Source: an uncultured Clostridia bacterium (GTDB lineage Bacteria > Bacillota > Clostridia > Christensenellales > UBA1242). From it: a stretch of DNA of 64,000 nucleotides. Below the pieces are notes generated by a model that worked only from the letters and a program-made list of their open reading frames with translations, was not told the origin of the DNA and did not search any database. Shown here piece by piece: positions 51,476 to 63,400 of this stretch (the first letter of the stretch is position 1; each line of letters starts with the position of its first letter). The translations under genes and the position numbers were made by a program. Where the stretch lies: positions 15,517 to 79,516 of the forward strand of contig CAKVLG010000007.1 of NCBI GenBank assembly GCA_934756675.1, given 5' to 3'.

Positions 51476-54400
51476 ATGAAAGAAACACTAAAAGAACAAA
51501 ATTTAGCGGGTGGAGCAATAACTCCAGCAAAGAAGAAACATAAAACTAGAACTATCGTACTTTTGGTTCTCAGTATTCTCTTCTTGGTTGCAGCTATTGT
51601 TACACCTATCATAGTTTTGACTGCTAAAAAGAAGCCAAACTATGTGGAAGAAAATGCGGGGGATTGGTTGCTTAGGTATAATGCGAATGCTACGCCTAAG
51701 ACCTATGACATTGTGCGTTATCTTGGTGAAGGAAAAGATGGAAAGGTAACTATCCCAGCTAAAATTGATGGCATTCAAGTTAATTACATCTTAGCTAACG
51801 CATTCAATGCAAACGCAAACTCAAATATGAAGAATATTACATCTATCGAATTTGAAGAAGGTAGTATGATTTCTGCAATTGGTAACAATGCGTTTGAAGG
51901 TTGCTCAAGAATTACTGAAATGACATTGCCAACATCTGTAAAGAGTGTTGGTGCTTATGCATTCAGAAATTGTACAGGTCTTGAAAAACTTTACATAGGA
52001 AATGCTTATGGTTTCACATTTGGTGAAAACGCTCTTATGGGTGCTTCTAGTTTGTCTAGTATTGAAATCTTAGGTTCTTATGATGAAAATGGTAACAAGA
52101 CTTCTCTTGGTGACCTTGGTAACCTTGGTTCTGATAACAACAACTTGAACATTATAATCGGTGAAGGCGTTAATGGACTTAACGGTTTCGTTGCTGATGG
52201 TGTTAAAACTCTTACAGTTTATAACTTCGATGAACTTCAAGTTAATGGTACAGAAGAACAATTATCATCAATTGAAACTCTTAATATTCTTTATTATAAA
52301 GACACACTCACAGCTGACTTTATGAGAAAGTTTAGTAATTGTAAAAATATTAAGAATGTTAATATTGCTGATGAACGTATTGGTGTTATTGATGCTGGAG
52401 CCTTTGTTGATCTCGAAAAGATTGAAAGTATTGTAGCTTTCGATAACACAGTTTTTGATATCAGAATGTTAAACTCAGAAAACTTAACTGGAAAGAAAGT
52501 ATTCTTAAAAGCTACAACTAACACAAAAACTTCTGGTGAAATTAAGTTTTATGAAATTGGATTTAAGTCTGCAGAAAATCTTGGTAATGCCATTACCGAA
52601 TCTTTTGCAAACATTTTTGATATTTTAAACGACGATGCTGCAAGAATTTATAAACTTAATATTGATAAATCAATTCTTCAATTTACAAACAATCCATTTA
52701 CAAGTGAAAAGTACGAAATCACACAATTAAATTTTGATTCTCAAATGGGTTCATTCAATACTGGTGACATCTTCACAGATGACCAAATTGGAGATATAGT
52801 TGTTTCTGGTCCTGATTCATATAAAAACGATGTATTCAAAATTTTCAACACACCTAACGGTAAATATTATAAACGTGCATCATATAATGGAAAAAGAACA
52901 CTTGGTGGTGTAATTGTTAATGTAAAGAGATTATCAACCGCTGGTAAAGAAATTGTTGGTGCTGATGATATGCAAATTGAAGTTTGCTTTGGTCAAACAA
53001 TCGAAGAAGCTTTGAGTTCTGTTGGTACTGTTTTTGATAAATACAATTTTGAAGGTTGGTACAATGCACTAGTTAATGGAGTAAAAGTTAACACATTTAC
53101 TCTTGCTGAAAATGATGGCAGTGAAGGTCAAGTTAACGAAACAAACCTTTTTGCAGCTGGTAAAACAGATAAAACTGCAACACTCACAATCTATGGTTTA
53201 TTCAAAGCTGGTCAAGTAGAATATACTGTAGAAACATACATGGAAAATCTTGACAACACGTATGAAAAAACTACAGAAATTAAATCTGGTAGTGCTGGCG
53301 AAATAATTAAATATAGCGTTCCAGAAATTGTAGGTTTTGTATTTGATAAAGATAATGCAAGTAATATTATATCTATTGAACTTGACCCAACAAAGACTTC
53401 TGACGAACTTGTTATTTCTATATATTATAAGAGAGCGGAATATTTAATTTCGTTTAACGCACTTGATAGTACTGATTCAGATAATACAAACATTCCATCT
53501 ACTATCAACTACATTGGTCTTGATGCAAGACTTAAAACAATAGAAAGCAAAACATATGTTGCTGTTAAATATGGTGAAACATACGCTTGGATGTTTAGCG
53601 GCTCAACAATTCTTCCTATTGTTACACGTCCTGGTTATACATTTGTAGGTTGGCGTACAGCTGAATCTTCTGATGTTATTTCTAGCGAAAATACATACAA
53701 CATTGCTAAAAATTGCGATTTATGGGCTGTTTGGGAAGCTAACAATGTTGAATATACAATAAAATACGCATTTGAGAACATTAATGATAATGGATTCACT
53801 ATAAATGAACACTATACAGTTAAAAGAACAACAAGAACAAACTTAAGTGTTACTGCTGAAGTTTTAACAGATGTTCCAGAAGGATTCAAACTCTATTCTC
53901 AAGAAGAAATTAAAAATGTTAAAGGCGATGGTTCTACAGTTTTAACAGTTAAATATCAAAGAGAACTCTATACTTTAACAATTCACACAAACTCTAACAA
54001 TGGTTCTTCTCAAATCTTTAGTGATGATGAAGTAGTTGTCGGTGATATTACTATTAAAAACATTAAATATGGTGCAACAATTACTTATCCAACACTCACA
54101 AGAACTGGTTATATTGCCAAAGGTTATGTAGTTATTGGTGAAACATCTGCTCCATCACAAATGCCTGCTAAAAATATTGAACTTAACGACGTTTGGGAAG
54201 CAATCGATATTCAAATTACTCTTAATGCTGATGGTGGTACACTTCCAGATTCTGTAACGTCAATCATAAGAAAATTTGATGCAAGTTATGGTGAACTTCC
54301 AGTTCCAACAAAAGAAGGACACACATTTGACGCTTGGTATTATGGTGACATTAAGATTGAAGTTAACTCTAAAGTTACAAACGATAAAGCTTATGAAATT

Positions 54401-57400
54401 AAAGCAAAATATACAGCTAATACATACACTGTTTCTTTCAGTTCAGAAGGTACACTTGCAACTAGTGAAAAGAAAGTAATATTTGGCCAAACATATGGTA
54501 GCCTTCCAAATACAAGCAAACTTGGATATTTATTTGTTGGTTGGTATGTTGAAGGTACAAACACACGTATTACACAAGATACTCCTGTAACTATTGCTGG
54601 CGATCACACATTGGTTGCTAAATTTTCTGCAAACGAAATAAAACTTATTGTAAATGCAAATGGTGGTACATTTAAAGCAACAGAAGGTTGGGAACTTAAC
54701 GAAGACGCTACAGTTGCAACTAAATTAGTTAGATATCAAACAGCTTATGGTACATTACCACAAGTTAATGCTCGCGCTGGTTATAAAGCTGAGATAATGT
54801 ATTACACACAAGCAACAGGTGGTGTTCGTGTTACAGAAGAAACAGAAATGACATCACTTAATGCGGAAGGTGTTAATATCTATGTTATTTGGACTGCTGA
54901 CGAGTTTACAGTTACACTCAATGCTAACGGTGGCAAACCAGAATCTCAAACATATAAAGTTACATATGGTCAACCATATGGTATTGGTATTGAAAATGAA
55001 GATTTAAAACCAACAAGAGCTGGTTATAAATTTGCTGGTTGGTTCGAAACAAAGTATGAACCAAACGAAAAACCTGCTGGAATCACATCAGTTTCTAGTA
55101 GCACAATTGTTAATGTTACAGATAATACAAAAGTGCTTTATGCATATTGGACATCTGGTACATTCACTGTTACATTTGACGCTAATGGTGGTGTAGCAAA
55201 CAAAAAATCTATTGAAGTAACATTTAACTATGCATATAATCATAATGATATATTAGCAGTAGCGACAAGAACTGGTTACGAGTTTGCTGGCTGGTATATC
55301 AAAGATACAGAAACATTAGTTAAAAACGATACAGTAGTTTCAACATCTAGCAACCATACACTCGTTGCTCGTTGGACTGCAAAAACATATTCAGTTACAC
55401 TTGATGGTAACGAAGGTTCTCCTTCATCTCAAACAATTAATGTAACATATGGTGAAAAATACACACAAATCGCTGGTAAAACAGTAGAAAGAATAGGTTA
55501 TACTTTTGATGGTTGGTGGACACTTAAAGTCGGTGGTATGAAAATCACAGAAGAAATGACCGTAAATAATACAACAAACTTTGATGGTGATGCAGAAGAA
55601 CATACACTCTATGCTCATTGGAATGCAAACAAATATACAGTTATATTTAATGCAAATGGTAATGATGATGTTGCTGACAAAATGCCATCTTCTCAAACAT
55701 TTACATATGACGTAGCTCAAAGTTTGACATATCTTGATGTGAATGTAAAAGAAGGTTACACATTTAAAGGTTGGTCAAAAACTAAAGGTGCAACAACTGT
55801 TGATGAAGGTTTAGGTAACAGTGCAAGTGTTATTAACTTAGCAACTGGTGCTGCCGACAACAAAGAAATCACATTGTATGCCATCTTTGAAATAAACACA
55901 TACAAAATTACACTTGATGGTAACGGTGGTGTTCCAACAGCTGAAGCAATCACTGTAACATTTGGTGCTACATACGATGAAAAGCTTACAGGTATCACAG
56001 CGAAGAAGACAGGTTATGACTTTGTTGGTTGGTATACAAGCGCAACAAACGGCACAAAGATTGACGAAACAGTCAAAGTTACTGCAAACCCATACACAGT
56101 ACTTTATGCTCAATACAAAAATAGCACATATAAAGTTAAGGTATGGCCAAACGGTGGTACAATTACAGATACTGAAAATACAGATCATACATCTGAATTT
56201 GAAATCACTGTTACATATAATGATACATATTTCACCACAATAGGTGGTTATAAAGTTGAAAAAGCTGGTTACACATTTGCTGGTTGGTATTCAGACGAAA
56301 CAGCTGGTGTTGAAATCACAGCTTCAACAAAAGTAGATGTAAATGCAGATGATTCAGTTAATTATCCAAACATCTATGCAAGATTTAAAGCTAACACAAT
56401 CACTGTAACCTTAGCTGGTGGAGGTGGTACACTTAGCCAAAACACACTTGAAGTTGTTTTTGCTAACAAATATGTTGGTCTTGACGAAATCGGAAATACA
56501 GCTGAAAGAAAAGGTTATTCATTTGTTAACTTTGTTGATGCAAACGGCAACGTTATTACAAGTGCTAGTGATGTTGTAATCACAACAAATCACACATTAA
56601 CAGCAACATGGAAAGCAAATTCATATAAAGTTACACTTAATGCTGATGGCGGCAAAGTAAACCCATCAGAAATTATTGTTATCTTCGATAGTAACTATAG
56701 CAACGCAACATATGGCAAAGATAACACAGCTATTAGCCTAGAAGATATTGTACCTACAAAAGCTGGTTATACATTTGCTGGTTGGTATTTAGGTGAAACA
56801 GTTATTGAAGCTGGTACAAAAGTTACATCAGCAGAAGACCACACACTCGTAGCAAAATATACAGCTAATACATACAAAGTTACATTTGATGCTAACGGTG
56901 GCAATACTCCAACACCTGCAACAAAAGATATTGTGTTTGCTGGTAAATATGGTGAACTTGCAACTGTTACAAGAACAGGTTACACATTTGGTGGTTGGAC
57001 ACTTGAAAAAGATAATATTAGCACAGTAGTTGATGTTGATACAGATGTTACAAAGGTTGGCGATCACGTTCTTTACGCATATTGGACAGCAAAACAATAC
57101 GAAGTAACACTTGCTCCAAATGATGATGCAGACGACAGAGCTACATTAGCTGCAACTACAATCACAGTTACTTATGATGCTACATATGCGGAACTTGCTA
57201 ATATTGAAATAACTAGAGGTGCTGGTTACGCATTTGCTGGTTGGTATACAGCTAGTGAAGGTGGCACAAAAGTAGAATCTACAGATAAAGTAAAAATCAC
57301 AGCAGGTACAACACTTTACGCTCACTGGAATTCAAATAAATTCACAGTAACACTTAATGGTAATGGCGGTTTGCCAGAATCTCAAACAATTGAAGTTTAT

Positions 57401-60400
57401 TATAAACAAAACTTCACAGCTATTAGCGACAAAGTTGCTACCCACAGTGGTTATAACTTTGTTGGTTGGTTCACAAAAGCATACGGACCAAACTTAAAAG
57501 AAGAAGATGCTGTTCAAGTTGACGGTAATACATTAAGCACAATCAAAGACAACAACTATGTTCTTTACGCTTACTACACATCAGAAGGATACACTCTTCA
57601 ATTTGATGGTAACGGTAGTGACTTTATTGATAAGGCTCAAATGAACATTGTGTTTGGTTATGCATATGGTAAACTTGCAACCGCAACAAGAAAAGGTTAC
57701 ACATTCGGTGGTTGGTACACTGAAAAATATGAAGCAAACGCAGTTGTAGACGCAGCTAAGAAAGTTGAAAACACAACAATCGTTAACGATACAAACTTCA
57801 ATACAGAAGATAGCGAACACTGGGTTTATGCATATTGGACAGTTAACACATACGAAGTAACATTTAATGCTGATGGTGGCGTAGCATCAACAGATAAGAC
57901 AACTGTTACATATGACCAAACATATGGTGAAGGTACAGTTAAAATTAGTACTGTTACAGCTACAAAAAAGGGCTACACATTTGTTGGTTGGTTCTTAGGT
58001 GAAGACCAAGTAACAGATATTACAAAAGTTGCAACAGCTGAAAACCATACACTCGTTGCAAGATATACAGCTAATAAATATACAGTTAAATTCGATAAGA
58101 ACAGCTTTGAAACTAACGAAGTTCCAGCTGATCAAGAATTTACATATGACGAAGCTCAACAATTGCATGCAATGCAAGGTGTTCTCGAAGGTTACGACTT
58201 CATGGGTTGGGCACTTGCTGCAGACAAAACAACAGTTGTTTACGCTAACGGCGCAGAAGTTAAAAATTTAGTAACAGGCGCTGAAGGTGACAAATCAATA
58301 ACACTTTATGCTGTATTCAAAGTTCAAGAATACGAAGTTGTACTCAAAGGTAACGGTGGTGTTCCAGATGAACAAAAAGTTAAAGCTGTTTATGGCGAGT
58401 TCTATCCAATCGCTGGACTAAAAGCTACACTCAAAGGTCACATTTTCGATGGTTGGTACACGGGTATTTCTGATGGCGAAAAGGTTGACGAAAATACACG
58501 CGTAACAACACTTGCAAAAAATCAAGTATTATATGCTCACTATACAGTTAAAAAGTACGCTATCAACGTTTATCCAAACGGTGGTACTGTTACAAAGAAG
58601 GGTGAAGGAACAGGTAATACTCAAAAGTTCACAATTGAAGATGCTGTTGAATACGGTCAAAACTACACAATCTTAAACGGCTATACAGCTACAAAAGTTG
58701 GTTACAAGTTTGACGGTTGGTTCACAGCTGCTGTTGATGGAACAGTAATTGACTTAACAACAATCGTTGACGTTAACGTTGATGAAGATCTTAATGAAAC
58801 ATTAAAGATTGTTGACTTCTACGCTCATTACTCTCCACTTACATACACAGTTACTCTTGATCCAAACAATGGTAACTTAAACAAAACATCTATCGATGTA
58901 GTATTCGATAGTACATACGGTGATGCTCTTACAGCAATCATTAACACTGCAAATAGAACAGGTTATGAATTTGCTGGTTTCACAAACGATAACTATCATG
59001 GTTATGTTACAGGTGTAACAAAAGTAGCAATTGCTGGTAACCATACATTAAAAGCTAACTGGACTGCATTACAATATGATGTAACACTCGTTTTAAACGG
59101 TGGTAACATTAGTGGCGACACAAAAGATAAAACTGTTAAAGTTACATTTGATGGTGATTATAGTGCAGTGCTTGCATATAAACCAGAAAAGACTGGTTAC
59201 ACATTCACTGGTTGGTTCTTAAACGGTACAAAGATTAACGAATCTACAGTTGTTGAAACAGCTGAAAATCACAGCGTTGAAGCTGGATATAAAGCTAATG
59301 AATATACAGTTGTATTCGATGCTAATGGTTATGCTACAACAGTTCCTGGTAGCCAAACATATACATATAATGAAAAATACAACTTACCTACAATGACAGG
59401 TACAGTTGCTGGCCGCAACTTTATTGGTTGGGCACTTGTTACAGACAAAACAGCAGTTGCTTATGGTGACGGCGCAGAAGTTACTAACTTAGCTACAGCA
59501 CAAGGCGCAACTGTTACACTTTATGCGGTATTCGAAGCTAAAGTTTATACGATTAAACTCAACGCTAACTATCCTAACGGAACAGTCACTCCAGAAAGTG
59601 TAGAAGTTACATTTGATGAATATTACACAGCAGTTCTTAACGTTGTACCAGTTAGAAAAGGTTACAAGTTTGACGGTTGGTTCACAAGTTCAACAAATGG
59701 AACAAAAATTGATGCTGAAACAAAAGTTCCAGCTGATCCAAACTTAAACCTTTACGCTCATTGGACTGCAAAAACTTATAATGTTAATGTATATCCAAAC
59801 GGTGGTGAAATTAATGGTAAAACAGAAGCCTTTAAATTTGAAGTTACATTCGATGGTGACTATTCAAAAATTGATGAACTTGCAAAGAGTAAAGTAGGTT
59901 ATGGTTTTGCTGGTTGGTACACAGAAGCTAAAGACGGCAGTGTAATTGACCTTTCAACAAAAGTTGACATCGTTGTTGATAGCGAAAACAACGAAGTTGC
60001 TGCAATCCTTAACTTCTATGCTCATTGGAAAGCAAACGAAATAAGAGTTAACCTTGATGCAAACGGTGGTTCTGTAGATTCAGCTATCATCAGAGTATTC
60101 TTCGATAGCACATACGCTGATGCTTATGTAAATAGCGTAGTTACCGCTCTTGAATCTATCATTCCAACAAGAAAAGGTTACACATTTGCTGGTTGGTATA
60201 CACAAGTTGAAGGTGGCGACAAAGTTACAAACGCTACAAAAGTTACTAATGTTAGCGAACATACATTATACGCTCATTGGACAGCTAACAAGTATACAGT
60301 TACATTTAATGCTGGCGAAGGTGCTACGGTAGATCCAAAGACTGTTGAAGTTACATTCGATGCAACATATGCTCCAGTTGTAAATGTTACTCCAGTTAAA

Positions 60401-63400
60401 AAAGGTTGGACATTCAAGGGCTGGATGCTTGATGACGTTATCTTAACAGCTGATATGAAAGTTGAATCTGATAAAAATGAAACTGTAACAGCTGTTTGGG
60501 AAGCAAATAAATATACAATTAAATATAATGCAAATGGTTGGAAAGATGTAAATGGTAATGATGTTACAGTTCCAGCTGATCAAACATTAACATACGATGC
60601 AGACTCTGCTGCATTAAGAACAATGACAGGCACTGTTGTTGGTTATACATTTGCTGGTTGGGCAAAGCTTGCTGGCAGTGATGAAATCGTTTATGCTGAC
60701 GGTGCATTGGTTCAAAATTTAGCAACAGGCGTTGTAGGTGACGAATCAATAACACTTTATGCTGTATTCACAGTTAACACATACGAAGTAACAATCAATG
60801 CTGTTGGCGGTACTGCAAGTGTAGGTAAGATTACAGTTACATTCAACCAAACATATGGTGATGCAACGACAGCAGTTGATGCAATCACTGCTACAAAACT
60901 TGGTTACCACCTTGTTGGTTGGTTCACACTCGAAAATGGTGGCATTCAAGTTACAAATGAAACAAAAGTTACAGCTAACCCATACACAACACTCTATGCT
61001 CACTGGGAAGCTAACACATACGACATTACAATCAATCCAAACAAAGGTACAATAGATGGTAATGACGTTGAATATGTAATCAAAAATGGTATTACATTTG
61101 ATAGCGACTATACAATGCTTAATAGTCTTGTAAAAGCAAGAAAAGGTTATACATTCCTTGGTTGGTTCTTAGACGCTGACATGGGCACAGCATTCGACCT
61201 CGCAACAATTGTTACAGTTAAAGTTGTTGACGGCGTTGAAGTTCCAAACGTTGCAAAAGTATACGCTGGTTGGGAAGCTAATAAGATTGAAGTTACAATC
61301 GATCCTAATGGCGGTTCAATTGATGGTAAGACAGAAAATTTCACAATCGAAGTTACATTCGATGATGCATATTCAGCTCTTACTGGCTATGCAAAAACAA
61401 GAGTTGGTTACACATTTGACAAATTTATTGACAAAGACGGTAACACAATCACAGCAGAAACAAAAGTTTCTATTGCTGAAGCACACACAATCACAGCTAT
61501 TTGGAAATCTAACTCATACAAAGTTACACTTAACCCTAATGGCGAAGGTGCCTCGGTAGATCCAACATTTGTTAATATGAATTACGATAGCAAATATCTT
61601 GATTCATTAACTGGTATCACACCTGTTAGAGCTGGTTATAGCTTTATTGGTTGGTACTTAGATGCTGGATTAAAAACACAAATTATAAATGTAACTCAAG
61701 TTAAAACAGCTAATGACCACGAAATATTCGCTGGTTGGAGAGCTCATACATACACAGTAGCATTTGATAAGAACAGTTGGAATACAACAGTTCCACAATC
61801 TCAAGCATTTACATATGGTGAAGAACAAGCATTGTCATTAATGACAGGTACAGTTGAAGGTCATACATTCGCTGGTTGGGCAGTAGGTTCAGACAAGACA
61901 AAAGTTGCTTATGAAAATGGCATAAAAGTTAAAAACTTAACAACTTTAGATGGTGCAACTGTTACACTTTATGCTGTATTCACAGTTAACACATACGAAG
62001 TTACATTAAATGGTAACGGTGGTACATCAAATGTAGATACTATCACAGTAACATTTGGTGAAACATATGGCGATGCAACAACAGCAATTGATACAATCAA
62101 GGCATCAAGACTTGGTTACACATTTGTAGGTTGGTACACAGATGATGAAGAAGGCATTGCAGTTACAAACGCAACAGCAGTTACTGCTACTCCATACTTA
62201 ACTCTCTATGCTCACTGGAATGCAAACAAATACAATATCACTATTAACCCTAATAATGGTACAGTCGACGGTCACTCAGAAGAATATACAATCACAGAAG
62301 GTATTACATTTGCTGGCGACTATACAATGCTCGATAGCTTAAAAGCAAAAGCTTCAAGAACAGGTTATAAGTTCGTTGGTTGGACACTTGTTAAAAACGA
62401 TAAAAATACACTTGTAAACACAGCTACAAAAGTAAGTGTTACACTTGAAAATGACATTGAAGTTCCAAACATCACAAAAGTTTATGTTTACTGGGAAGCA
62501 AGCAAGATCAATGTTACACTTGATGGAAATGGTGGAACATTAAGTAAAACAGATTTCGAATTCGATTTCGATGAAGTTTATAACTTTGCTGGTGTAACGA
62601 AGACAAGAACAGGTTACTCGTTCGCTGGTTGGTACACATTGGCTGAAGGTGGCGACAAAGTTACAGAAGGTGTAACAAAGGTTACAACTGCTCATGACCA
62701 CACAATCTATGCTCATTGGACAGCTAACGAAGTTGAAGTTACACTTGACCCTAACGGTGGTGAAGTTAACCCAACAAAAGTAACAGTTATTTACGACGGT
62801 AAATATACAAACGTACTTGCTGTAACACCAACAAGAAAAGGTTACTTATTCGCTGGTTGGTTATTAGATGGCAAGAAGATTGAAGATAACACAGTTGTTA
62901 AGAAAACTGAAGTTCATACAGTTAAAGCAGATTGGACAGCAATTACTTACACTGTTAAGTTTGATGCAAACACTTGGAGCACAACAGTTCCAGCCAACCA
63001 AACATTTACGTATGATGCAAAACAAACATTGACAACAATGACAGGTACTGTTGAAGGTCATACATTCGCTGGTTGGGCACTTGCTGCAGACAAGACAAAA
63101 GTTGTTTACACAAATGGTGCAGAAGTAGAAAACTTAGCAGATAAAGAAGGTACAATTGTTACACTTTATGCTGTATTCACAGTTAATACATACGAAGTTA
63201 CATTAAACGGTAACGGTGGTACATCAGATGTAGATACTATCACAGTAACATTTGGTAAAACATATGGCGATGCTACAACAGCAATTGATACAATCAAGGC
63301 ATCAAGACTTGGTTATACATTTGCAGGTTGGTACACATCAATCGACGGTAACACAGTTGTTACAAATGCAACAACAGTTACTGCTGATCCATATATAAAT

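Noticed and set aside
54276..63061. Many short ORFs antisense to or out of frame with the giant gene, several Cys-rich on the minus strand
   Set aside because: They are mirror images of the repeated plus-strand codons, recur with the same periodicity and lack their own initiation signals.
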